Source of the DNA: Anabaena sp. UHCC 0204
GTDB lineage: Bacteria; Cyanobacteriota; Cyanobacteriia; Cyanobacteriales; Nostocaceae
DNA length: 64,000 nucleotides
Assembly (NCBI RefSeq): GCF_009711975.1
Contig: NZ_VIKW01000021.1
Coordinates: 37,182 to 101,181 of the forward strand
Reading direction: 5' to 3'
This document shows, piece by piece, positions 45,178 to 54,739 of the stretch. A model generated the notes under the pieces. The model was not told the DNA's origin, made no database searches, and worked only from the letters and a program-made list of their open reading frames with translations. How positions within the stretch are numbered: the first letter of the stretch is position 1; every line of letters begins with the position of its first letter. The position numbers and the translations under genes were made by a program.

Positions 45178-45759
45178 GTGGTTGAACAACAAAAACAAGA
45201 ACCAGAAATTCCTTACCTAACACGCACCCAAGTCTTAGTAGCAATGGGTGTGACAGCAATTATTCTCTGGATAGTTGCCAAATTATGGTTACGTTGGGGC
45301 AATATCATCCTTTTCCGATGGCATTGGCACGAACAAGATTTATTATTAGGAATTGGCTTAGGACTAATCATTACTTTTTTAAGTGGTTTGGCTTATCGTC
45401 TTTCTCCTCCTTATCGCAAAAGTGCAGATTATTATCTAGAACTAGTTCTTAAACCTCTAGCTTTACCAGATTTAATCTGGTTAGGATTACTACCAGGTTT
45501 AAGCGAAGAATTATTATTTCGAGGTGTAATGCTACCCGCTTTAGGCGCAGATCATACGGCTGTGATCGTATCCAGTCTTTGTTTTGGAGTCTTACACCTC
45601 AGTGGACCCGAACAATGGCCTTATGTAGTTTGGGCAACTATCATTGGTATCATTTTAGGTTATAGCGCCCTATTAAGCGGCAACTTGTTATTGCCAATAG
45701 TTGCTCACATTGTCACAAATTGTCTATCTAGTTATTTATGGAAAACCCAAAAACTTTAG
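45178..45759 (+). CDS. CPBP-family intramembrane metalloprotease
   Basis: 193 residues from GTG 45178. Hydrophobic helices are at about 18-37, 56-76, 95-118, 122-140 and 145-185. The CPBP active-site motifs are present: EE-x3-R in SEELLFRG near 104, FxxxH in FGVLHL near 138 and the third His in IVAHIVTN near 179. Members process membrane proteins or protect against bacteriocins; the substrate here is unknown. No ATG start fits; GTG is the first codon in frame after the DUF3326 gene. The downstream region is a repeat cluster. Confidence 0.9.
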   Translation: MVEQQKQEPEIPYLTRTQVLVAMGVTAIILWIVAKLWLRWGNIILFRWHWHEQDLLLGIGLGLIITFLSGLAYRLSPPYRKSADYYLELVLKPLALPDLIWLGLLPGLSEELLFRGVMLPALGADHTAVIVSSLCFGVLHLSGPEQWPYVVWATIIGIILGYSALLSGNLLLPIVAHIVTNCLSSYLWKTQKL

Positions 45760-45772
45760 ATTTTTCCCAGTA

Positions 45773-45905
45773 GGGGCGAAGCATTCGGAAAATAAACTTG
45801 GGGAAAAACCGAGAATTTGTCGCCCGAATGCTTCGCCCTTACACCGAATGCTGATGCTTCCAGTCCCGTCAGGGATACGCCCTTACACCGAATGCTTCGC
45901 CCTTG
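45773..45905. repeat. cluster of GGGCGAAGCATTCGG-family repeats
   Basis: One forward copy near 45773-45788 and inverted copies near 45823, 45843 (partial) and 45888. Between convergent genes; could fold into long hairpins that end both transcripts. Related to 604-702. Confidence 0.8.
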
Positions 45906-45914
45906 TCACTTAAC

Positions 45915-48638
45915 TTACCCTTCAACTGTCCTGAATTTCAGGGGAATTTCAATCCAGAATTCTGTTCCCTGACCCGGTTCTGAGATACACTCCATCAATC
46001 CACCATGCTTTTCCACCACAATTTGATAGCTAATTGCTAGTCCTAATCCTGTACCTTTACCAACTGGTTTGGTTGTAAAAAATGGGTCAAAGATTCGTTG
46101 TTTCACTTGTTGACTCATTCCTGCGCCATTATCAGCAATACTAACTAGGACATGAGTATTGCTTGTGGAGACTCTAGTAGAAATGCGGATAGTTGGTGAA
46201 AATTTAATTTTTGTTTCTGACTCACAGGTGAGGACATCAATAGCATTACTGATAACATTCATGAATACTTGATTCATTTGTCCGGCATAGCATTCTATTT
46301 CTGGTAATTTGCCATAATCTTTAATGATTTCAATACCAGAAAAACTACCATGAGACTTTAAACGATGTTGCAGAATTAGTAAGGTATTATCAATGCCTTC
46401 ATGCAAATCAACGCTTTTGTTTTCTGCTTCATCTAAACGCGAAAAGTTGCGTAATGATAAAACTATTGAGCGAATTCGATTTGTTCCTACTTGCATAGAT
46501 GACATGATTTTAGGTAAATCTTGTACCACAAAATCAAAATCTATGGATTCTAAAGCAGCTTTGATTTTACCTTCTGGTTTAGGGTATTGGGACTGATAGA
46601 GTTGGAGAATTTCTAGAAGTTGTTCGGTGTGGTCATTGGCATGACTTAAGTTACCGTAGATAAAATTAACGGGATTGTTGATTTCATGGGCTATACCTGC
46701 TACTAACTGTCCTAAACCAGACATTTTTTCACTATGAATTAATTTTGTCTGGGTTTCTTGGAGTTGGTGGAGAGTTTGTTCTAATTGTGCGGCTTTGGCA
46801 GTAGCTTTTGCTTCGGCAACACAGCTTTGTTCATAGAGTTGGGCTTGTTGGATAGCAACTGCGGCTTGGTCTGCTAACTGTTGTAATAAGTCAATTTCTG
46901 TTTCTTGCCAGGTTCTAGGGGCTGCACACTGGTGGGCTATGAGTAATCCCCAAAGTTGAGTATCAATTGTAATAGGGACGATGAGATCAGCCTGGATTTG
47001 TAAACTTTGTAAAAATTCTCGATGACAAGGAGTTAATATTTCTGTGGATACATTATTAATGGTTCTGGTTCTACCCCGCAAGTAAAGATTCGCAGATGCT
47101 TCGGGAAAGCATCCTGATGGTTGCTGAGTTCCCAGGATTGATGGCCAATTACTGTTGATATCTTCAACAATTACATTACCTTCAAATTGATTCAGAAATT
47201 TATAAATCAGCACTCGGTCAGTATTAAGAAGAGAACGTACTTCCCTGACGATAGTTTGTAGGGTGATATTCAGGTCTAATGTGCCACGCATCTGATCTGT
47301 GACTTCTTTAAGTGCTTTGGTCAGAGATAATGATTTTTCTAATTCAGCGGTTTTTTCTTTAACTCTTTGTTCTAGTTGGTTATTGAGAATATATAATTCT
47401 TTGTATGTTTGTTGTTGTTGAATGGCCATTGAGAAGTTATGACATAAACCTGTAGCTAGTGATATATCTTCTCGTTTCCATTCTGGTGCTTGTCCTTTTT
47501 TTGTTTCTTGCCATAATTCAAAGGAACGATTTGGGAATGTTTGGTAATGATTTTGTTCACGCTGTCCAGCCCAAAGAATTTTGGTGTCAAATTCTGGACG
47601 AAAAATGCTGAATACACCAAGAAAGTTTTCCCGATAATGGAGGGGTATTACCATCATGCCCCGGATTGATGTGGGTTTAAAGGCTAGGGCTAATACTCGC
47701 AATGATGGTTCTTGATAAAGGTCGGAAATTGCATAAATTTGTCCTGGGTTGGATTCTCCTATCCACTGTTTCCAAACAGGATGCTGTTCAATGATGGTGT
47801 TTTCTGATTTGTAGGGTAGTTGGGGTTGTTGACCTGATATGTATAGTTCTTGGGTAGATTCGATATAAAGTCTGCCACCGATGCCGTTAAAAGCAGTTAT
47901 GGTTTCTTCTACTGCTGTTTGCATTTGCATGGTGGGGAGTTGATGCAGGAGAGTGCTAATCCGGTTAATGATGGCTTCTCGCTTTTGCTGGGTAAGGCTT
48001 TCGCTGAGGAGGTTACTTTGAGAGATGGCGATCGCTACTTGGTCGGCAATTTGCTGGACTAATTTAAGTTCCCGCTGGAAAATTGTTCTGGGTTGACTAT
48101 GGTGTGATACTAATAATCCCCATAATTTTGGTTGTGATGTTTCTTCTGTCAGGTCATAGTTTAAAATTGGCACTACTAAAGACGACTGTACACCCATTGC
48201 CTGTAGGTATTGGATGTGACATGAATCAACCTGGCGGTAGTAAATATTCTGGGATAGTAAGCTTTTCCCAGTCTCCTGAGATATAAGTGGTGATAATCCA
48301 ATTGTGCCGCCAGCTACATCGACAATTGAACGCTGTTGTGCTGATAAGAACATTTCCCTGGCTTCTAAGGGAATATCACTTTCGGGAAAGTGTAAGCCTA
48401 ATAAGGATGGTAGCCGTTGTTCATGGATGGATTCAGCGATGACTTCACCACTACCATCAGGATCAAACTTATATACTTTCACCCGATCTGTATTCAAGAA
48501 TGCACGGACTTCATTAACAGTCGTTGTTAATATTTCTTGAAGATCGAGCGATCGCCTAATTTGTTTGATCATCCGGTGCAGTAAACTTTGTTGGTCTAAA
48601 TTTTGCTGCGAACCGTTTGGTTTATCGGTAAATGTCAT
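45915..48638 (-). CDS. three-GAF sensor histidine kinase with two candidate bilin-binding GAF domains
   Basis: 907 residues. GAF1 (about 20-205) has a phytochrome-style SDIP motif (residues 87-90) and VDSCHIQYLQAMGV with Cys140-His141 at the bilin-attachment position. GAF2 (about 225-405) has no such Cys. A coiled coil follows (about 410-440). GAF3 (about 445-598) has SGCF (Cys510) and TPCHREFL with Cys538-His539, the two-Cys layout of DXCF cyanobacteriochromes but with Ser for Asp. Then HisKA with His651 in VAGIAHEINNP, and HATPase with N box NVISNAIDVL, ADNGAGM and GKGTGLGLAIS. Cytosolic. So it is probably a light-responsive kinase. Its response regulator is not adjacent. A PAS-GAF-PHY core is absent. 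Confidence 0.9.
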   Translation of the reverse strand: MTFTDKPNGSQQNLDQQSLLHRMIKQIRRSLDLQEILTTTVNEVRAFLNTDRVKVYKFDPDGSGEVIAESIHEQRLPSLLGLHFPESDIPLEAREMFLSAQQRSIVDVAGGTIGLSPLISQETGKSLLSQNIYYRQVDSCHIQYLQAMGVQSSLVVPILNYDLTEETSQPKLWGLLVSHHSQPRTIFQRELKLVQQIADQVAIAISQSNLLSESLTQQKREAIINRISTLLHQLPTMQMQTAVEETITAFNGIGGRLYIESTQELYISGQQPQLPYKSENTIIEQHPVWKQWIGESNPGQIYAISDLYQEPSLRVLALAFKPTSIRGMMVIPLHYRENFLGVFSIFRPEFDTKILWAGQREQNHYQTFPNRSFELWQETKKGQAPEWKREDISLATGLCHNFSMAIQQQQTYKELYILNNQLEQRVKEKTAELEKSLSLTKALKEVTDQMRGTLDLNITLQTIVREVRSLLNTDRVLIYKFLNQFEGNVIVEDINSNWPSILGTQQPSGCFPEASANLYLRGRTRTINNVSTEILTPCHREFLQSLQIQADLIVPITIDTQLWGLLIAHQCAAPRTWQETEIDLLQQLADQAAVAIQQAQLYEQSCVAEAKATAKAAQLEQTLHQLQETQTKLIHSEKMSGLGQLVAGIAHEINNPVNFIYGNLSHANDHTEQLLEILQLYQSQYPKPEGKIKAALESIDFDFVVQDLPKIMSSMQVGTNRIRSIVLSLRNFSRLDEAENKSVDLHEGIDNTLLILQHRLKSHGSFSGIEIIKDYGKLPEIECYAGQMNQVFMNVISNAIDVLTCESETKIKFSPTIRISTRVSTSNTHVLVSIADNGAGMSQQVKQRIFDPFFTTKPVGKGTGLGLAISYQIVVEKHGGLMECISEPGQGTEFWIEIPLKFRTVEG

Positions 48639-49031
48639 TGCTTATCTTCACCTAATCGCAAATATAAATTTTTGTAAAATATGCCCTAATAAAAGTTTAT
48701 AGCTTATAGAATTGTAAATTTACAATCTTTAATTTTCAATAAAAACTGCACTTAATTTTATACTAGGGTGAATATATTTATTATATGATTACATCTTTTA
48801 TCCAATCTCAGTAATAATACTAAAGTAAATTTTCATATACGGCTCTTTTGATTAATTTTTGTATCATTCTGGGACAGAAGTGAGAACAAACTAATTCAAA
48901 ATTTAAACTCTACAGCAGAATTCACCCAGTCAGCCTGCCATAAAAAAAGTATAACTTACCTGACGTTAAAATCTTAGAATAGAGATATATCTAAACGTAA
49001 TCTATCCCCTATCAACTGCATTTTTTATAGT
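48639..49031. other. intergenic region, no gene seen
   Basis: 393 AT-rich bp upstream of the GAF kinase and downstream of the NADAR gene. No ORF, RNA gene or repeat is clear. It should hold the kinase promoter. Confidence 0.4.
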
Positions 49032-49520
49032 TCATTCTGAATTTCTATAATTCTGGACTACGGAATTTTTGTTTGATAAAGTCCGGATCTCTGTTCGCAC
49101 ACTCATGAGGATTTTACCTAAGTGATTTTCCCCTGTATGATCTGCACCACCTCCCCAGAAATAGTCTGTAGGTGAATCTTCCATCAAGATTTCATCACCT
49201 GTCATTAATAATACTTCTTTAATTTCTGGATGAGTGATAAACTTTTTTAGTACAGCTACCCGCATAACTTGAGTTTTGACTAATTCCCAATCTAGACGGA
49301 GACGGCGAGTGTGACAACGCCCTAAAGCAGCGGCAATTTCCGGAGTAGCAGCCCCATGGATTAAAGGTATAATTGAGGCATCTGGACTACCGACAAACTT
49401 TTGCCCTTGATAATAATGTTCAACAGTTGGCCAGTAAGTCCCAGCGATCTCAATACCGTGGGGAGAAAAGTTAGAAAAACAACCATAGGGCTGCCAAACT
49501 TTGTAAAAGTAAATAGTCAT
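49032..49520 (-). CDS. NADAR (YbiA-like) family protein
   Basis: 162 residues. Characteristic motifs: CFSNFSPHGI near 14, WPTVEHYYQGQKF near 30, and YFWGGGADHTGENHLGKILM near 120-139. NADAR proteins cleave N-glycosidic bonds of ADP-ribosylated or riboflavin-pathway substrates; some counter ADP-ribosyltransferase toxins, others act with riboflavin intermediates. No RibD or DarT-like gene is adjacent. The short C-terminal tail (TLSNKNSVVQNYRNSE) looks extra. Confidence 0.88.
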   Translation of the reverse strand: MTIYFYKVWQPYGCFSNFSPHGIEIAGTYWPTVEHYYQGQKFVGSPDASIIPLIHGAATPEIAAALGRCHTRRLRLDWELVKTQVMRVAVLKKFITHPEIKEVLLMTGDEILMEDSPTDYFWGGGADHTGENHLGKILMSVRTEIRTLSNKNSVVQNYRNSE

Positions 49521-49649
49521 TGGAAAATTTCTCTTTTATATATCAATAATGATACAAATAAATAATCGTATTTTAACCTTCTGTTTTATGTCTAGAGATG
49601 ATTGGGAATTAGTGAAAAAACTGATTCACAGAATATAAAATAAATGTAA

Positions 49650-49766
49650 TTCCAGGAACAACCTTTGGTAAAAGATGGTTGCTATTTGTGTGTTGCTTGT
49701 GGTGCATTACAACAAGATATAGCCCAAGCAGGTAAAGATTTAGTTAAAGGTCTGGAAATTATCTAA
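49650..49766 (+). pseudogene. 38-codon gene fragment with Cys-rich motif
   Basis: A frame without a start codon ends at 49766 and reads VKDGCYLCVACGALQQDIAQ then GKDLVKGLEII. The composition and the C-x2-C-x2-C cluster look protein-coding, but an in-frame TAA lies just upstream at 49647 and there is no start. It may be the end of a deleted gene. Low certainty. Confidence 0.35.
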
Positions 49767-49896
49767 TTTTAATTAGACACAAATAGACTTTCAACTCTGT
49801 CATAGAGTATACCTAGATTTTGTATTTCAAATATCTGTAATATATTGTATCATAATCGCAGATCCAAAATTAATACACGTTAAGATCATTTCATCC

Positions 49897-50544
49897 ATGA
49901 GTCAAATTGTTTGGATAGCAAGACACGCTAACCGCCTCGATTTCGTATATCCCGATTGGTTTCTGACTGCCGAAAGACGGTATGATCCACCGTTATCTGA
50001 TGACGGTATGATCCAGGCGCAGCAATTAGCAAAACGACTCAAAGGGAAAAAAATTGCCCATATTTTCGCTTCTCCCTTTTTGCGAACCATCCAAACTGCT
50101 AATGCGATCGCTGAAGTTTTGGATTTAGCGATTAAACTAGAAATAGGTTTGAGTGAATGGCTTAATCCAGCATGGATGACTGAAGAACCTGAAAAACTCT
50201 CAACTTCAGCTTTAGTAAAATTATTTCCCAGAATTGATACTAGTTATACATCGCGCATAGCTGCAAAATACCCGGAAACGCATGAAAAGGTGCGGGAACG
50301 TTCAGCCCAAACTGCTAGGTGTCTATCTACTGAATTTTTCCCCCATGATATCCTATTGGTGGCACATGGCGCTTCTGTATTGGGGGCAGCAATGGGATTA
50401 GTAGGAGATATAGCCAAAAGTGAAGTTAAAGCTTCTTTATGTTCTTTAGTAAAAGTTGTGCGTCAAGATTCAGAATGGTTGCTAGAACTAAAAGGAGATA
50501 CTTCTCATTTGACGAAGATTGAGGAAATTGTCCGATTTGTGTAA
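49897..50544 (+). CDS. histidine phosphatase family protein
   Basis: 215 residues of the phosphoglycerate-mutase-like fold. The catalytic motif reads ARHANR (His10; RHA in place of the usual RHG), the fold continues with PLSDDGMIQAQQLAKRLKG and SPFLRTIQTANAIAE, and the second catalytic His is in LVAHGASVLG near 155. It probably removes phosphate from a small molecule or protein. It is 76 bp upstream of glucokinase on the same strand, so they may be co-expressed. Substrate unknown. Confidence 0.88.
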   Translation: MSQIVWIARHANRLDFVYPDWFLTAERRYDPPLSDDGMIQAQQLAKRLKGKKIAHIFASPFLRTIQTANAIAEVLDLAIKLEIGLSEWLNPAWMTEEPEKLSTSALVKLFPRIDTSYTSRIAAKYPETHEKVRERSAQTARCLSTEFFPHDILLVAHGASVLGAAMGLVGDIAKSEVKASLCSLVKVVRQDSEWLLELKGDTSHLTKIEEIVRFV

Positions 50545-50620
50545 ATCTTTGAATTGTGGTTTTCCATAAATCGCAACTGACAGTAACTAAGCAAAAATAA
50601 CTTACTAGCTAATAAATTTT

Positions 50621-51646
50621 ATGACATTGCTACTAGCAGGAGACATAGGTGGAACAAAAACTATTTTACGTTTGGTGGAATTCTCAGAAACACTAGGTTT
50701 AAAAACTCTGTATGAAGAGAGTTTTCGCAGTGGAGATTTTCCCGATTTAGTCCCCATAGTCCAAAAGTTTTTGATTACAGCTAACTCTAGCACACCCGAC
50801 AAAGCTTGTTTTGCGATCGCAGGTCCTGTAGTCAAAAATACCGCTCAGTTGACCAATTTAGCATGGTTTCTCGATACAGATCGTTTATCTGAACAACTGG
50901 GTATTCCAGCAATTTCTCTGATTAATGACTTTGCGGCTGTTGGTTATGGTATTTTCGGGTTAACAAAACAGGATTTGCTAACTTTGCAAGTTGGTAAACA
51001 CCAACCAGCATTACCAATGGCTGTAATCGGTGCAGGAACGGGTTTAGGACAGGGATTTTTGATTAAACAGGAGAATCAATATCAAGTCTTTCCTTCAGAA
51101 GGTGGACACGCAGATTTTGCCCCGCGCAATGAGTTAGAATTTCAATTGTTGAAATATCTATTAGATAAACATGATATTCAACGAGTTTCTGTAGAAAGAG
51201 TTGTTTCCGGGTTGGGAATTACTTCTATTTACCAATTTTTACGCGATAAAAAAATAGCCACTGAATCTCCAGAAATTGCCCAAGCTGTAAGAACATGGGA
51301 ACAAGAAGCCGGACAAGCTGAAAAAACAGTTGATCCTGGTGCATTTATTGGTAGTGCAGCTTTGGAAAAAAGCGATCGCCTTTCGGAACAAACCATGCAA
51401 TTATTTATTGCAGCTTACGGTGCAGAAGCTGGTAATCTGGCGCTAAAACTCCTGCCCTATGGAGGATTATATATTGCTGGTGGCATCGGTCCCAAAATCC
51501 TACCTTTAATGCAAAATGGTAGTTTTATCTTGAATTTTACCCAAAAAGGGAGAATGCGTTCTCTACTCGAAGAAATACCCATTCACATAATTCTTAACCA
51601 ACAAGTCGGATTAATTGGTGCAGCTTTGTGTGCCTCTAGGTTATAA
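50621..51646 (+). CDS. glk: glucokinase
   Basis: 341 residues, the usual size. Phosphate-binding LAGDIGGTKTILRL near 5-18, the catalytic Asp in LINDFAAVGYGI near 100, VIGAGTGLGQGF near 132, EGGHADFAPR near 153 and the adenosine loop IAGGIGPKI near 291. It phosphorylates glucose with ATP, feeding the oxidative pentose pathway in cyanobacteria. It follows the histidine phosphatase and precedes an exported protein gene by 43 bp. Confidence 0.95.
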   Translation: MTLLLAGDIGGTKTILRLVEFSETLGLKTLYEESFRSGDFPDLVPIVQKFLITANSSTPDKACFAIAGPVVKNTAQLTNLAWFLDTDRLSEQLGIPAISLINDFAAVGYGIFGLTKQDLLTLQVGKHQPALPMAVIGAGTGLGQGFLIKQENQYQVFPSEGGHADFAPRNELEFQLLKYLLDKHDIQRVSVERVVSGLGITSIYQFLRDKKIATESPEIAQAVRTWEQEAGQAEKTVDPGAFIGSAALEKSDRLSEQTMQLFIAAYGAEAGNLALKLLPYGGLYIAGGIGPKILPLMQNGSFILNFTQKGRMRSLLEEIPIHIILNQQVGLIGAALCASRL

Positions 51647-51689
51647 CTAGCAACAACAGTGAAATCTGCATCTACAAATTTTATAACTT

Positions 51690-52292
51690 ATGAATAGCAA
51701 AATTTTACTATCTTTGATTGCTGCCACTTTTTTATCTAGCGGTTATGCTGTCGCTAGTGTGCATTCATCCAAACCAACAATCTCCCAACAGAAATCTATT
51801 GTTCCTCAAATAGTACAGCCTAAATGGAGGACATTTACCGCCCCAGACGGACATTTTACAGTATTAATGCCAGGAATGCCCGCACGAAAAACCCAAGTTC
51901 AAAAAACTTACATGGGGGAAATAAAATTAGAAATATTTTTAATCCAACCACCAGAACAAGAAGCTGCATATATAGTTACATACAATGAATTTCCTGATAG
52001 CTATGTGCAGATGAATAGCCCTCAAAAACTCATGGATGAAGCCCAGTATATGGAACTAAAAACTACCAAAAGTAGATTAATAAATCAGCGCAATATTCGT
52101 AGTTCTAACTTTCATCCTGGCAGAGAAATTGAATATGTAAATGCAATCGGAAAAGTTACAAAAACGAGGATGTTTGTTGCTCATAATAGATTATATAAGG
52201 TTATGGCAATTACTTCTGAAAAACAGCATGAAACTTTAAATAAAACTACTACAGGCTATTTAAATTCTTTTCACTTAGTTGTTAAGCCTTAA
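51690..52292 (+). CDS. exported hypothetical protein
   Basis: 200 residues. Signal peptide at about 1-23 (ILLSLIAATFLSSGYAVA with cleavage after AVA-S). The mature part begins near WRTFTAPDGHFTVLMPGMP and has alternating strands, the small periplasmic domain often seen in cyanobacteria with a TAPDG..V..PG start. Role unknown. It is 43 bp after glk. The stop codon is 3 bp before the octad repeat array. Confidence 0.7.
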   Translation: MNSKILLSLIAATFLSSGYAVASVHSSKPTISQQKSIVPQIVQPKWRTFTAPDGHFTVLMPGMPARKTQVQKTYMGEIKLEIFLIQPPEQEAAYIVTYNEFPDSYVQMNSPQKLMDEAQYMELKTTKSRLINQRNIRSSNFHPGREIEYVNAIGKVTKTRMFVAHNRLYKVMAITSEKQHETLNKTTTGYLNSFHLVVKP

Positions 52293-52295
52293 TGG

Positions 52296-52509
52296 CAAGG
52301 AAGCAGGGGAGCAAGGGAGCAGGGGAGCAGGGGAGCAGGGGAGTAGGGGAGTAGGGGAGCAGGGGAGCAAGGAAGCAGAGGAGCAGGGGAGCAGGGGAGC
52401 AAGGAAGCAGAGGAGCAGGGGAGTAGGGGAGCAAGGAAGCAGAGGAGCAGGGGAGTAGGGGAGCAAGGAAGCAGAGGAGCAGGGGAGTAGGGGAGCAGAG
52501 GAGTAGGGA
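52296..52509. repeat. octad tandem array (AGCAGGGG/AGCAGAGG)
   Basis: About 26 units of 8 bp, including AGCAAGGA and AGTAGGGG variants that form a higher-order pattern (GCAGAGGAGCAGGGGAGTAG). The same unit is inside thiO (25279-25372). Long open frames on the minus strand here are artefacts of the repeat. Confidence 0.9.
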
Positions 52510-52560
52510 AAACTTCTTAACAACTGACAACTGACAACTGACAAATCACCAATTACCAAA

Positions 52561-53187
52561 ATGCAATTACTAACTGAAACTTGGGTAACAGCAACTTGGG
52601 ATGAATATATTCAATTAATTGAAAATCCTAAATATATAAAATCCAAAGGCTATTATCACAATGGAAAAATGAGGGTAGAAATGTCACCAATTGGGAATGA
52701 TCACGCCAGCGACCATAGTATTATTATATTTGCTGTTAGCTTATTTGCAACAATTCAGGGAATTAATTTTAATAGCAAAGATAATTGTACATATAGAAAA
52801 ATTGGATTTCAAGAAGTCCAACCCGATGTTTCTTATTACATTGGTGAAAAAGCAAATGTTATTCCCTATGGAACTTCTATTGTTAATTTAGATGTTTATC
52901 CAGTACCAGATTTAGTAATTGAAGTTGCTAATAGTTCCCTCGCAGATGATAAAGGGGAAAAACGCCTCATGTATGAAGATTTAGGTGTAGCTGAATATTG
53001 GGTACTTGATGTTCAGAATGTCCAGGTTATCCCCTTTGTTATTGAAAATGGCGGTAGTAGAAGAATTACTGAATCTCAAGTATTACCAGGATTACAAATT
53101 TCCCTACTGAATGAAGCATTAAGAAAAACTCGACAAATGGATCATAGCCAAGTTTGTAGTTGGTTGTTAAGCCAATTTCAGCAATAA
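52561..53187 (+). CDS. Uma2 family endonuclease-like protein
   Basis: 208 residues of the DUF820/Uma2 family, which has a PD-(D/E)XK fold. Family motifs: IQLIENPKYIKSKGYYHNGK near 16-35, QPDVSYYIGEK near 88, VPDLVIEVANSSLADDKGEK near 114-133 (Asp and Glu-Val) and EYWVLDVQNVQV near 145. Such proteins are highly multiplied in cyanobacteria and their role is unclear, perhaps linked to mobile DNA. The gene starts directly after repeat DNA with no clear promoter. It is intact. Confidence 0.88.
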   Translation: MQLLTETWVTATWDEYIQLIENPKYIKSKGYYHNGKMRVEMSPIGNDHASDHSIIIFAVSLFATIQGINFNSKDNCTYRKIGFQEVQPDVSYYIGEKANVIPYGTSIVNLDVYPVPDLVIEVANSSLADDKGEKRLMYEDLGVAEYWVLDVQNVQVIPFVIENGGSRRITESQVLPGLQISLLNEALRKTRQMDHSQVCSWLLSQFQQ

Positions 53188-53276
53188 TTAGCGTTTGCTG
53201 ATAGCGTAGTATTGATAGTTAACAATTGACACATAACTCTTGACTCCTGATTCCTTCTTCCTGACTCCTCGACTAA

Positions 53277-54623
53277 TTACTTAAAAATTAAATCTAAACG
53301 TTGCTGGGCTACTTTCAAGGCTTCTGCTGGAGAACTTTTACCCAAAATTACAGATTCAATTGCCCTTCCTAAACTGTCAGAAATGCGAGTATAACCGGGA
53401 AAAATTGGCCGAGAAAATCCATTTTTAGCTTGATCTAAAAATACTTGAATTTGTGGTTGTTTTTTGAGAAACTCTTGATAAATTGGACTTTGCCGAGATT
53501 TAATGTTTATAGGTAAATAGCCAGTTCCTAAAGCTAATTCTGTCTGAAAATCGGCACTTAACGTATATTCAATAAATTTGAAAGCAGCTTGTTCTCGTTT
53601 CGGTGTAGTTTTGAATAGAAACAGATTTTCACCACCAATGACAGTTGCAGGTTTTTTATTCATAGGTATGGGAAAAACCGCAAAATCAACACCACTCTGT
53701 TTAAATTCTCCTAAACTCCAAGGTCCTGTTACTTGCATTGCTACTCTACCATTGACGATATTTTCTATTTCATAACCCCGTTCTATTCCCGATAAAACAG
53801 CAGAACCATCTTTAATTAAATTTTGCCATAATTCCAAAGCAGCGATCGCCCCTTGATTATTTTCTAAAACTACATCGGCTGCACTCTGAGAATTATCACC
53901 TACCAATTTACCACTAGCACTCCACATAAACGGTAACCAAGTAAATACTGTAAATTCTCCCTTCCCCGCAGGTAACATGATTCCATATTGATTAATTCTG
54001 CCGTCATTATTAGTGTCACGAGTTAATTGTTTAGCGGCTTGTCGTAATTCTTCCCAAGTCTGTGGTAACTCCGTGATTCCTGCTTCTTTAAATAAACTAG
54101 GACGGTAATAAACACCAACATTATTTGTAGCAAATGGTACAGACCAAATCTGATTTTTATATTTCATGGATGTCAGTAAAGCCGGATCAATTTCATCCTT
54201 AACAGTCGTTTTCGCTAACTTTTCATCCAAAGGTAAAAGCGCCCCCAATTCCACTAATTGACCGGCAATTGTGGGATTAAACCATAATAAATCAGGCGGG
54301 GCATCTCCAACTACAGCCGTTAAAATTTTAGGCATTTGCTGATCTTGTTGCCCAACATAAAGAGATTCAACTTGAATATTGGGGTGATTTTGGTTAAATT
54401 TGTCTACCAGCTTTTGCAAAACATCCCGATTTTGTGGTGGATTTACCCCATGCCATAAGGTAATATGAATAACCTGATGAGACCGAATAGCCTGACATCC
54501 ATGTAAAGATACTATACCCAAAAATAGGACTAGCAGTAAGGGTTTCAGGTATTTTTTAGCTAGTCTCCAGTAATTACGAGGAATTAAAAACATTTTTGAT
54601 TTTGCAGATTTAACTTTGTTCAA
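53277..54623 (-). CDS. ABC transporter substrate-binding lipoprotein (sugar type)
   Basis: 448 residues. The N-terminus is positively charged and hydrophobic with lipobox LHGC (Cys near 43), so it should be a lipoprotein facing the periplasm. ITLWHGVNPPQNRDVLQKLV near 54 and the DLLWFNPT and NGRVAMQVTGPWSLGEF phrases are those of family 1 (UgpB/MalE-like) binding proteins. No permease or ATPase gene lies next to it, so partners must be elsewhere. It is divergent from YebC. Confidence 0.92.
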   Translation of the reverse strand: MNKVKSAKSKMFLIPRNYWRLAKKYLKPLLLVLFLGIVSLHGCQAIRSHQVIHITLWHGVNPPQNRDVLQKLVDKFNQNHPNIQVESLYVGQQDQQMPKILTAVVGDAPPDLLWFNPTIAGQLVELGALLPLDEKLAKTTVKDEIDPALLTSMKYKNQIWSVPFATNNVGVYYRPSLFKEAGITELPQTWEELRQAAKQLTRDTNNDGRINQYGIMLPAGKGEFTVFTWLPFMWSASGKLVGDNSQSAADVVLENNQGAIAALELWQNLIKDGSAVLSGIERGYEIENIVNGRVAMQVTGPWSLGEFKQSGVDFAVFPIPMNKKPATVIGGENLFLFKTTPKREQAAFKFIEYTLSADFQTELALGTGYLPINIKSRQSPIYQEFLKKQPQIQVFLDQAKNGFSRPIFPGYTRISDSLGRAIESVILGKSSPAEALKVAQQRLDLIFK

Positions 54624-54739
54624 TTATTTTAAGATGGATTTTACCGACAAATATAGATAGTGCATCAAGCCAACATTTACATTTGAGTAAAAGCTGGGTG
54701 TATTCTATATTTGAAAGATGATGAATATTTTTGTTGATT

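Noticed and set aside
52275..52559. Two long minus-strand open frames coding for Leu/Pro/Cys-rich repeats
   Set aside because: They are the reverse translation of the octad tandem repeat, with no start signals or family character.
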